A stretch of 64,000 bases of DNA from Streptomyces sp. NRRL F-5123 (lineage in GTDB: Bacteria > Actinomycetota > Actinomycetes > Streptomycetales > Streptomycetaceae): assembly GCF_000721495.1 (NCBI RefSeq), contig NZ_JOHY01000017.1, forward strand, positions 43,841 through 107,840. The letters run 5' to 3'. This document shows positions 57,719 through 64,000 of this stretch, in pieces (within the stretch, counting starts at the first letter, position 1; the number at the start of each line of letters is the position of its first letter). A model generated the notes under the pieces. It saw nothing but the letters and a program-made list of their open reading frames with translations, searched no databases and was not told the origin of the DNA. The translations under genes and the position numbers were made by a program.

Positions 57719-58915
57719 ATGCGTATGCGCGCCACCGTGTGGCACGGCAAGCGGGACGTCCGGGTGGAGCACGTCCCCGATCCACGGATCGAGGAGGACA
57801 CCGACGCCGTCATCCGCGTCACGTCCTCGGGGCTGTGCGGATCCGACCTGCACCTGTACGAGGTCCTGACGCCGTTCATGACGCCGGGCGACATCCTCGG
57901 GCACGAGCCGATGGGCATCGTCGAGGAGACGGGCCCCGCGGTCCACGACCTCCGGCCGGGCGACCGCGTCGTCGTCCCCTTCCAGATCGCCTGCGGGACG
58001 TGCTGGATGTGCTCGCGCGGCCTGTACACGCAGTGCGAGACCACCCAGGTCACCGAGCACGGCATGGGCGCGCGGCTGTTCGGCTACACCAAGCTGTACG
58101 GGGCGGTGCCGGGCGCCCAGGCGGAGTACCTGCGCGTGCCGCAGGCGCAGTTCGGCCCGGTGAAGGTGCCGCACGGCCCCGACGACGACCGCTTCGTCTA
58201 CCTCTCCGACGTGCTCCCGACCGCGTGGCAGGCGGTCGCGTACGCCGACGTGCCGGACGGCGGCAGCATCGCCGTGCTGGGCCTCGGTCCGATCGGCGCG
58301 ATGTCCTGCCGGATCGCGAAGCACCTGGGCGCCGGCACGGTCATCGGCGTCGACCTGGTGCCCGAGCGCCTGGAGCGGGCCCGCGCGGACGGCGCGACCG
58401 TCCTCGACCTGCGCGAGTACGACTCGCAGGACGAGCTGCTGGACGCCGTCAAGGACCTCACCGCCGGGCGCGGGCCGGACGCCGTCGTGGACGCGGTCGG
58501 CACCGAGGCGCACGGCAGCCAGGCCGCCCGGCTCGCCCAGACCGCGGCGGGCATGCTCCCGTCGGCGTGGGCGGAGAAGCTCATGCAGGTCGCCGGGGTC
58601 GACCGGCTGGCCGCGCTGGACCTGGCCATCGCGCTGGTACGGCGCGGCGGCACGATCTCGATCAGCGGCGTCTACGGCGGCGCGGCCGACCCGCTGCCGC
58701 TGCTCACCATGTTCGACAAGCAGGTCCAGCTGCGCATGGGGCAGGCCAACGTCCGCCGCTGGACGGACGACATCCTGCCGCTGCTCACCGACGACGACCC
58801 GCTGGGCGTGGACGGCTTCGCCACGCACCACGTACCGCTCGACGAGGCGCCGGACGCGTACGCGACCTTCCAGAAGAAGGAGGACGGCGCCATCAAGATG
58901 CTCTTCCGGCCGTGA
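57719..58915 (+). CDS. Zinc-dependent alcohol dehydrogenase, glutathione-independent formaldehyde-dehydrogenase-like
   Basis: The 398-residue medium-chain dehydrogenase has GLCGSDLHLYE (catalytic Cys), GHEPMGIVEETG (catalytic His), four structural-zinc Cys in CGTCWMCSRGLYTQC, and the coenzyme loop VLGLGPIGAMSCRIAKHLG. The long insertion around GLRMG-type HGSQAARLAQTAAGMLPSAW fits the glutathione-independent formaldehyde dehydrogenase group. Two Met start codons (57719 and 57725) are possible; GAAGGGAAGG precedes both. It is divergent from the SRPBCC gene and ends at a very strong palindrome. Confidence 0.88.
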   Translation: MRMRATVWHGKRDVRVEHVPDPRIEEDTDAVIRVTSSGLCGSDLHLYEVLTPFMTPGDILGHEPMGIVEETGPAVHDLRPGDRVVVPFQIACGTCWMCSRGLYTQCETTQVTEHGMGARLFGYTKLYGAVPGAQAEYLRVPQAQFGPVKVPHGPDDDRFVYLSDVLPTAWQAVAYADVPDGGSIAVLGLGPIGAMSCRIAKHLGAGTVIGVDLVPERLERARADGATVLDLREYDSQDELLDAVKDLTAGRGPDAVVDAVGTEAHGSQAARLAQTAAGMLPSAWAEKLMQVAGVDRLAALDLAIALVRRGGTISISGVYGGAADPLPLLTMFDKQVQLRMGQANVRRWTDDILPLLTDDDPLGVDGFATHHVPLDEAPDAYATFQKKEDGAIKMLFRP

Positions 58916-58939
58916 GGGGCGGGCCGGCGCCGGAACAGC

Positions 58940-58997
58940 CGTCCCGCCGGTCACCGTGTGCTCCCCGCGCGGGGAGCACACGGTGACCGGCGGGACG
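58940..58997. terminator. 58-bp perfect palindrome; bidirectional terminator
   Basis: The sequence is its own reverse complement with no loop: CGTCCCGCCGGTCACCGTGT followed by GCTCCCCGC and then the exact complement. It lies between convergent genes, so it can act as a terminator for both. A 21-bp tandem repeat (58988-59029) abuts it. Confidence 0.85.
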
Positions 58998-59029
58998 TGC
59001 GCGGCGTCCGGCGGGACGTGCGCGGCGTC
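58988..59029. repeat. 21-bp tandem duplication next to the palindrome
   Basis: CGGCGGGACGTGCGCGGCGT plus C is present twice in direct tandem. The first unit shares its first bases with the end of the palindrome. Confidence 0.75.
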
Positions 59030-59056
59030 CGGGCCCCGTGCGCGCGTTCGGCGTGG

Positions 59057-59764
59057 TCAGATGGAACCGCCGGCGGACAGTGCGCCGATCGGGCTGCCGT
59101 CGAGCCGGTCGAGCAGTTCGGCGGGTGAGCGGTAGACCTCCGCGGCACCGGCGTCCAGCAGTTCCTGGGACGAGTAGCCGCCCCCGGTGAGCACGCCGAG
59201 CCCGGTGACGCCGGCCTTCCGCGCGGAGTGCAGATCCCACACCGCGTCCCCGACGAAGACGGCCCGCTCGGGCGGGGCCTCCGCCCGTTCGAGCGCCTGC
59301 CGCACCACGTCGGGCGCGGGCTTGCCGGCCGCGACGTCGTCGGAGGTGGTCACGGCGTGCACGGCGTCACCGGCGCCCAGGGCGCGGACCATCACGTCCG
59401 CCTCCCTGCCGGACGCCGACGACGCGAGGACGACCCGCAGGCCGCGTGCGGCGCACGCCCGCAGCAGGTCGGCGGCGCCCTCCAGCGGGGCCAGGCGTTC
59501 CCAGAACTGCGCGTAGAGCGCGTCGTGCGCACTCTTCAGTCCGCCGTCGCCCTCCCGGTCGCGGTCCTCGCCCACGAGCGCGTCCAGCAGATGTGTGCCG
59601 TCCATCCCGACGGCCCGCTGGACGTCCCTCATCGCGACGGTCCGCCCGCTCTGCCGCAGCGCCTCCCACCACGCCACGGTGTGCAGGTGCACCGTGTCCA
59701 TCAAAGTGCCGTCGACGTCGAAGAGCACCGCGGCGGTACGGCCGGACGACCCGCTGCCCGTCAT
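59057..59764 (-). CDS. HAD-superfamily phosphatase (beta-phosphoglucomutase-like)
   Basis: The 235-residue protein has HAD motif I VLFDVDGTLMDTV, a helical cap with HTVAWWEALRQSGRTV, motif II VLASSASGREADVM, motif III Lys in AAGKPAPDVVRQAL and motif IV FVGDAVWDLHSARKAG. Closest are phosphatases for sugar phosphates or phosphoglycolate. ATG 59764 follows CAGGGAGG. It is not obviously part of the iron-protein operon, since 166 bp separate them. Confidence 0.88.
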   Translation of the reverse strand: MTGSGSSGRTAAVLFDVDGTLMDTVHLHTVAWWEALRQSGRTVAMRDVQRAVGMDGTHLLDALVGEDRDREGDGGLKSAHDALYAQFWERLAPLEGAADLLRACAARGLRVVLASSASGREADVMVRALGAGDAVHAVTTSDDVAAGKPAPDVVRQALERAEAPPERAVFVGDAVWDLHSARKAGVTGLGVLTGGGYSSQELLDAGAAEVYRSPAELLDRLDGSPIGALSAGGSI

Positions 59765-59930
59765 GAACGCCTCCCTGTGTCGCCTGTCCCGGAGCGTCGT
59801 GTCCGGCCCCCGTCGGTTCCTCCCACGGCTACCCGGTGGGAAATACCGCATTCCTGTCCGCGGTGGTGACCGGAGGACCGCGCGGTCCGGCCCGCGGATC
59901 CCGCCGGGTACGGGCGGCACGCCGCCGGGC

Positions 59931-60932
59931 TCAGCAGCGCAGTGCCGAGCGGCCGGAGCGCCAGGCGGCCAGCAGGTGGGAGGAGAAGCGGTCCTCGGTG
60001 AAGGTCGTGGCGTCCGCGCCGAAGGCGACGTCCGCGGCCAGGTCCGGCTCCGCGGCGAGCAGGCCGTCCACGACCCGGTGGCGCACCACCTGCTCGTGGA
60101 CCGCGTCGGCCTCCACGTGCTCGTCGTAGAAGCGCTGGGCGGCCGGCCCCGCGCCTGCCCGGCGCAGACCCGCCGCGAGCCGCCGCGAGCCGGGCGAGGA
60201 GGTGACCTCGACCCAGGCGAAGTGACCCACCAGCGCGCCGCGCAGCGCGCGGTGCAGGCCGAGCAGCGACATCAGGTTCACCACGGCGAGCATCTGCGCC
60301 GGGGCGCGGTCGAGGTAGCGGCCGTAGGAGGGGTCGAGGTCCAGGTCGGCCATGAGGTCGGCGAAGAGCCGGGCATGCACCTGGTCGGCCCGGCCGGCGC
60401 CGAACTCGTCGTACTCGATCGCGGCCATCGCCGCCTTCGCCTCTCCGTGCAGGCGCGGCAGCACCCAGGCGTGCGGGTCCGCCTCCTTGAGGTGGTAGAG
60501 GGAGCGCAGGGCCGCGTACTGGCGGAAGAGGTCCAGATCGGCGTGGCGGTGCAGGTGGTGGGCGACGGAGCCGGAGGTGTCGGCGGGCTCGACGAGCAGT
60601 TCGGCGAGGACGTCCGCGGGGTCGCGCGGGCACGGGACGTCGCGGCGCAGCGCGCCGAGGAAGCGGTCCTCCAGCGCGGCGCGGACGGCCAGCAGCCCGG
60701 GGTCCCACTCCCGGTCGTCGGGAACCCCGGCGAAGCCGCGGTAGTGCAGCTCGTAGAGGACGTACAGGGCGAGCTGCAGATCGTCACCGTAGGGTTCGGC
60801 TTGCGCGGCCGACTCCCGCACCTCCGGGGCGGGGCCGTGACCGGGGCGCATCGCCCGGAGCACCGCGTGCGAGAGCGGCCCCCGCGCCGCGGGCAGCTCC
60901 GGCGGCGCGTGCGGGGGCGCCGTCGCGGTCAC
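59931..60932 (-). CDS. Iron-containing redox enzyme, haem-oxygenase-like (HDO) fold
   Basis: The 333-residue all-helical protein has carboxylate/His pairs expected of haem-oxygenase-like di-iron proteins: AAIEYDEFGAGRADQVH (about residue 180) and FYDEHVEADAVHEQVV (about 275), plus ELHYRGFAG near the start. The family catalyses varied oxidations (decarboxylation, desaturation, N-oxygenation); the substrate is unknown. GTG 60932 overlaps the stop of the CDGSH gene (GTGA), so the iron-sulfur protein probably supplies electrons or the cluster. Confidence 0.8.
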   Translation of the reverse strand: MTATAPPHAPPELPAARGPLSHAVLRAMRPGHGPAPEVRESAAQAEPYGDDLQLALYVLYELHYRGFAGVPDDREWDPGLLAVRAALEDRFLGALRRDVPCPRDPADVLAELLVEPADTSGSVAHHLHRHADLDLFRQYAALRSLYHLKEADPHAWVLPRLHGEAKAAMAAIEYDEFGAGRADQVHARLFADLMADLDLDPSYGRYLDRAPAQMLAVVNLMSLLGLHRALRGALVGHFAWVEVTSSPGSRRLAAGLRRAGAGPAAQRFYDEHVEADAVHEQVVRHRVVDGLLAAEPDLAADVAFGADATTFTEDRFSSHLLAAWRSGRSALRC

Positions 60933-61192
60933 GGCGTGCCGCCCTTGCGGCGGGGGCGATCGTGCGCGCGGTGGCTGGTGTCGCACCACGGGTACGTGGC
61001 GCTCCGGCGGCAGGTGCAGATCGCGACGGCGAAGCGGTGCGAGACCGCGACGGTGCCGTCCTCGGCGACGACCTCCACCGGGCCCTCGACCACGACGGGA
61101 CCGCCGCGTTCGACGGTCACCCGGCGCGGCCGTGCGGCGGAGCCCCGGTCCTCGTACGGCTCGGCGGCCTTGCGCTCATCGTCGTTCGGCAC
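60929..61192 (-). CDS. CDGSH-type iron-sulfur protein
   Basis: The 87-residue protein has the CDGSH (mitoNEET-like) motif as CTCRRSATYPWCDTSH (residues about 59-74). This gives three Cys and one His for a [2Fe-2S] cluster; Thr replaces the usual Gly before Ser-His. An upstream beta segment includes GPVEVVAEDGTVAVSHR. It overlaps the methyltransferase gene by 17 bases and the HDO-type gene by 4. A redox partner function is likely. Confidence 0.87.
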   Translation of the reverse strand: MPNDDERKAAEPYEDRGSAARPRRVTVERGGPVVVEGPVEVVAEDGTVAVSHRFAVAICTCRRSATYPWCDTSHRAHDRPRRKGGTP

Positions 61193-61904
61193 GGATCACC
61201 ACCAGCTCCTCCTGGTCGTCGGCCTCCGCCAGCAGGCCCGAGGCGCGCAGCCAGGGCAGCCGGGAGCGAAGTACGGGGCCCAGCGGGACGCGGGCGCGGG
61301 TGCGGACCTCGGCGGACAGGCCGAGGCCGGTCAGGCGGTCGACGGTGAGCTGCGGACCGCACAGCGCCGAGTGCACCATCAGCAGCACCCCGCGCTGCCG
61401 CAGCAGCCCGGCGGAGGCGGCGCACAGCGAGTCCACCACCTGCCGTCCGTCGGGTCCGGCGTCCCAGGCGCGGGCCGCGCGGTGCGCCGTGGCGGGACCG
61501 TCCGGCGGCGCGGGCACGTACGGCGGATTGCTGAGGACCAGGTCGTACGCGCGCCTGTCCGCCCGGCCCGCGGGGCGGCAGATGTCGCGGCGGTGCACCT
61601 CGATCCGGCGGCCGGCGCGCAGCGCGTTGACGCGGGCCGCCGCGAGCGCGCGCCAGGAGACGTCGACGGCCTCGACGCGGGCGCCGAGCCGGGAGGCGTA
61701 GAGCGCCAGCGCGCCGCTGCCGGTGCCGACGTCGAGGACGTCGCTGCCGGGCACGGCCTCTCCGTGCAGGGCGGCGGCGAGCAGGGCCGTGTCGGCCTGC
61801 GGACGGTAGACGCCGGGCAGGCGCCACACCCGGTCCAGCACGGGCAGGGGCGGTACCGCCGGGACGGCGGCGGTGGCGGGGACGGCGGCGGCCTGGTTCG
61901 GCAC
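61176..61904 (-). CDS. SAM-dependent methyltransferase (HemK/MTQ2-like)
   Basis: The 242-residue protein has motif I DVLDVGTGSGALALYASRLG (about residues 53-72), VEAVDVSWRALAAARVNALR and the catalytic NPPY in YDLVLSNPPYVPAPP, as in methyltransferases acting on amide or amine nitrogen (HemK, MTQ2, or small-molecule relatives). The N-terminus has GVYRPQADTALL, typical of the group. It is the third gene from the end of the minus-strand run and overlaps the CDGSH gene. Confidence 0.85.
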   Translation of the reverse strand: MPNQAAAVPATAAVPAVPPLPVLDRVWRLPGVYRPQADTALLAAALHGEAVPGSDVLDVGTGSGALALYASRLGARVEAVDVSWRALAAARVNALRAGRRIEVHRRDICRPAGRADRRAYDLVLSNPPYVPAPPDGPATAHRAARAWDAGPDGRQVVDSLCAASAGLLRQRGVLLMVHSALCGPQLTVDRLTGLGLSAEVRTRARVPLGPVLRSRLPWLRASGLLAEADDQEELVVIRAERR

Positions 61905-61943
61905 GACGGCCTCCTGTCGGTCGGGGACGGTGGCCCGGGCAGG

Positions 61944-62369
61944 TCAGACCGGCGGGCAGGGCGCGCCGCGCGGGACGCGCGCGAGGTGCGCGGTGGTGGC
62001 CGCGCCGCGCGGGACGCGCGCAAGGTGCGCGGTGGTGGCCGCGCCACGCGGGACGCGCGCAAGGTGCGCGGTGGTGGCCGCGCCACGCGGGACGCGCGCA
62101 AGGTGCGCGGTGGTGGCCGCGCCGCGCGGGACGCGCGCGAGGTGCGCGGTGGTGGCCGCGAGCGTCGCGGTGGTGGTCCTGGCGCGGTCCCGTGTCCGGT
62201 CCAGGGCCTGGACGTCGGTGCCGTGCACGACGCGCACCCTCCCGCCCCCGGCGCCGCGCCCTTCCAGCGCCTCCGGCACCTGCTCGGCCGGCAGCCGGGG
62301 GCCGGACCGCGCGGGGCGAGGCGTGGGGGTGCATACCGGGGCAAGAGCCCGCAATCCGATATCGGCCAT
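61944..62369 (-). CDS. Hypothetical protein with five 13-residue tandem repeats
   Basis: The 141-residue frame starts MADIGLRALAPVCTPTPRPA, continues with VHGTDVQALDRTRDRARTTT and ends with five copies of a 13-residue unit reading ATTAHLARVPRGA. ATG 62369 follows GCGAGGT. The repeat is in phase with the frame, and the position within the operon supports expression, but the composition is simple and the gene could be spurious. It ends 39 bp before the methyltransferase start. Confidence 0.45.
   Translation of the reverse strand: MADIGLRALAPVCTPTPRPARSGPRLPAEQVPEALEGRGAGGGRVRVVHGTDVQALDRTRDRARTTTATLAATTAHLARVPRGAATTAHLARVPRGAATTAHLARVPRGAATTAHLARVPRGAATTAHLARVPRGAPCPPV
61963..62157. repeat. 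39-bp tandem repeat, five units
   Basis: The unit, starting GCGCCGCGCGGGACGCGCGC, is repeated five times at exactly 39-bp spacing. Units differ mainly by a G/A change at two positions. Confidence 0.9.
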
Positions 62370-62452
62370 ACCTCGCGGGTAACCCGGTGGGGCGACCTGA
62401 AACACCGGCGGCGGCGCGCGGCCCCCGCGAGCGCCCGACGGCGGCCCCGCCT

Positions 62453-63568
62453 TCAGTGGGGCGGCTGCGGCAGTGGGGCGATCAGGTCGAGGAGGCCGTC
62501 CGCGCCGGCGGCGGCGAAGGCGGCACGCTGACGGGCGGCCCCGGTGCCGGCGTCGAGGATGCGGCGGACCCCCGCGGTGACCCGTTCGGCGTCGCCCAGC
62601 TCGTCCAGCGCCGGGGTGAGGTGGCGCAGCAGGGCGGCCACCACCTCCGGCGCGGGGACGGGGGCGCCGCGGCGGGGGTCCACCAGCGTGCCGGTCAGCC
62701 CGTGCCGGGCGGCGTGCCAGGAGGCGGCGTCCAGGACGCCCGGCGGCGGGTCGAGGGGGCGCGCTCCCCCGCGGGCCCGGCGCAGCCCGGTCGCCACCAG
62801 GGCGCGGACGACCCCGGCGAGCGTGACGGCGTCGTCGAGGTCCAGCTGCACGTCGGGGGCGCGCACCTCCAGCGTCGGGTAGTCCTCCGAGAGCCGGGCG
62901 TGCCAGTAGAGCTGGTGCCGGTCGGGGATGACGCCGGTCGCGAGCAGCGCCCGCACCCGCCGGTCGTACCCGGCCGCGTCGGCGGTGAAGGGCGGTGGGC
63001 CACTGACCGGCCAGCGCCCGAAGACCACGGTCCGCCAGCTCGCGTAGCCGGTGTCACCGCCCTGCCAGTACGGCGAGTTGGCGCCCAGGGCGATCAGCAC
63101 GGGCAGCCACGGCCGCAGCTGCCCCAGCGCCGCGGCCGCCGCTCCCCTGTCGGGTACGCCGACGTGCACGTGCATACCGGCGATGAGCTGCTCCCCCACC
63201 AGCTGCCCGGCGTCCGCGCGCATCTCCCGGTAGCGCCGCCCGCCCGTGACCGGCACCTCGACGCGCGCGGCCAGCGGCGCCGCGCCGCTCGCGGCCAGCC
63301 GGCACCCGCACGCGGACGCGGCCTCCGTCAGCGCCTGACGCAACCGGAAGAGCTGGCCGGTCACCTCGTCCAGGCCCGTGCACACCGGCGTGGCGACCTC
63401 CACGAGCGCCTGGAGCAGCTCGTTGTCCACCTCGTCGCCGCCCAGCACGGGCCCGTGCCGCGCGGCTGCCCGCACCGCGCCGATCCGCGGTGCGGGCAGC
63501 CCGGTGTCCGCGTCGAGCAGGACGAACTCCTCCTCCACCCCGAGCGTCGATGGGGTCGCCGACCTCAC
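62453..63568 (-). CDS. Carboxylate-amine ligase, GCS2 family (YbdK/EgtA-like)
   Basis: The 371-residue protein starts TLGVEEEFVLLDADTGLPAP and has DEVDNELLQALVEVATPVCT, IAGMHVHVGVPDRG and SEDYPTLEVRAPDVQLDLDD. These are GCS2 motifs for ATP-dependent ligation of a carboxylate (usually glutamate) to an amine. The exact substrates of the YbdK branch are unknown. GTG 63568 is the start of the clear homology. It is in the same direction as the genes to 59931, 84 bp from the repeat protein. Confidence 0.85.
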   Translation of the reverse strand: MRSATPSTLGVEEEFVLLDADTGLPAPRIGAVRAAARHGPVLGGDEVDNELLQALVEVATPVCTGLDEVTGQLFRLRQALTEAASACGCRLAASGAAPLAARVEVPVTGGRRYREMRADAGQLVGEQLIAGMHVHVGVPDRGAAAAALGQLRPWLPVLIALGANSPYWQGGDTGYASWRTVVFGRWPVSGPPPFTADAAGYDRRVRALLATGVIPDRHQLYWHARLSEDYPTLEVRAPDVQLDLDDAVTLAGVVRALVATGLRRARGGARPLDPPPGVLDAASWHAARHGLTGTLVDPRRGAPVPAPEVVAALLRHLTPALDELGDAERVTAGVRRILDAGTGAARQRAAFAAAGADGLLDLIAPLPQPPH

Positions 63569-63623
63569 GTACGTCGGCTACCCCGCACGATCCGGATCAC
63601 CGCAAGGCGCGGGCACCCGCGCG

Positions 63624-63903
63624 TCAGTCGGCACCGCTGCCCGCCACCGACACCCGCACGGTCTCCAACGAGGGGTCGGCGGCGTCCGGCACCACCATGC
63701 CCGCGGCGACACCGGACCCCAGGTAGTCGAGGACCGCGGCGTTCGGCCGCTCACCGGGGAGCGCGGCGGGAATGCCGGGCGGGTACGGGGTGAGCATCTC
63801 GGCGGCGATCCGGCCCGCCGCCTCCGACCTGGGCACCTGTTCCACCGGCCCGAAGAAGGCGTCCCGCGGCAGCACGGCCTGCTCCAGGCGCAGGTCGGCG
63901 GGG
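63624..63903 (-). pseudogene. Orn/Lys/Arg decarboxylase, C-terminal fragment interrupted at 63904
   Basis: About 90 residues are recognisable, with LPRDAFFGPVEQVPRSEAAG, AAEMLTPYPPGIPAALPGER and VAAGMVVPDAADPSLETVRV, the C-terminal domain of PLP-dependent Orn/Lys/Arg decarboxylases. Upstream of DLRLEQAVL the frame runs into a CTAG and then an element-like end, so the PLP domain is not contiguous. It may continue beyond the insertion outside the window. If active, such enzymes make diamines. Confidence 0.65.
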
Positions 63904-64000
63904 CTAGGGCCTGTTTCGAAAGTCCCGTCTGCCCGGAGGGGTCTGGCACGCACGCTTGCTGCGTTGTCGGTCGTCAGCGCAGCCCGCTGCGCTTTCCTCC
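63904..64000. mobile_element. Probable end of a mobile or MITE-like element, cut by window edge
   Basis: Sequence after CTAG (63904-63907) starts GGGCCTGTTTCGAAAGTCCC, which resembles terminal repeats of Streptomyces insertion elements as I remember them, and runs to the window end with no coding content. It breaks the decarboxylase frame exactly here. The other end, and any target duplication, are outside the window. Confidence 0.4.

Noticed and set aside
61963..62157. CRISPR array
   Set aside because: The units are contiguous with no spacers and are in phase with a reading frame.
1..64000. tRNA or rRNA genes
   Set aside because: No cloverleaf-like segment with CCA-proximal pairing and no rRNA core sequence was recognised on reading.

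Overview
The window is high-GC actinobacterial DNA, almost certainly a Streptomyces chromosome. The evidence is third-position GC bias throughout, GTG starts, dense 4-base stop/start overlaps, and Streptomyces-type gene sets: a RamCSAB/R-type class III lanthipeptide locus, an XRE-DUF5753/DUF397 pair, a ten-gene gvp cluster and an EshA-like encapsulin. No rRNA, tRNA or CRISPR array was seen.

Layout. 1-2019: end of a cell-wall amidase gene and two membrane-protein genes. 2068-6298: a glycosyltransferase / methyltransferase / alpha-alpha-toroid operon, divergent from a TetR regulator, with a KstR-type operator between them. 6476-14197: a SapB-type lanthipeptide locus with LuxR-type regulator, two ABC transporters, a 38-residue precursor gene and a LanKC synthetase. 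14374-16745: an SDR and an XRE/DUF397 pair. 16841-22905: a five-gene operon for an ECF-type transporter preceded by two secreted, membrane-anchored proteins, one an alpha-alpha toroid. 22917-28690: two inverted copies of a composite repeat that flank two small charged proteins, a drug exporter and a peptidoglycan-binding protein. 28780-31997: a conserved hypothetical protein, a HAD phosphatase, a Gdt1-type cation exporter and a DedA protein. 32226-37211: a family 2B encapsulin shell without a neighbouring cargo gene, a DUF4239 protein, a proline-rich secreted protein and an ECF42-type sigma factor with its DGPF partner.

37359-43962: a sugar-acid catabolic locus. KDPG-type aldolase and KDG-type kinase genes diverge from an enolase-superfamily dehydratase / DHDPS-family lyase / SDR operon. 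An IclR regulator and an aldo/keto reductase follow. The reading is: dehydration of an aldonate to a 2-keto-3-deoxy acid, phosphorylation, then cleavage to pyruvate plus a triose.

44063-47332: a frameshifted small membrane gene, an ECF sigma factor with a probable membrane anti-sigma partner, and a DUF4331 protein. 47410-52599: gas vesicle genes in the order gvpO-A-F-G-Y-Z-J-L-S-K on the minus strand. 52682-58915: a SpoIIE-type phosphatase, a Rieske/DUF2231 protein, a small hydrophobic protein, a phytoene-desaturase-like oxidoreductase with a SRPBCC partner, and a zinc dehydrogenase. 58940-58997 is a 58-bp perfect palindrome. 59057-63903: a HAD phosphatase, then a minus-strand run of haem-oxygenase-like iron protein, CDGSH protein, methyltransferase, tandem-repeat protein, carboxylate-amine ligase and the 3' end of a decarboxylase gene. 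That last gene looks interrupted at a CTAG by the end of a mobile element running off the window.

Two repeat families cut across this layout. A short palindromic repeat occurs between genes and, in two cases, inside coding sequence. A longer composite repeat occurs as two inverted copies about 5 kb apart. All functional calls come from motifs and family knowledge; no database search was run. Around 57,087-57,104 coordinates may be off by one base.
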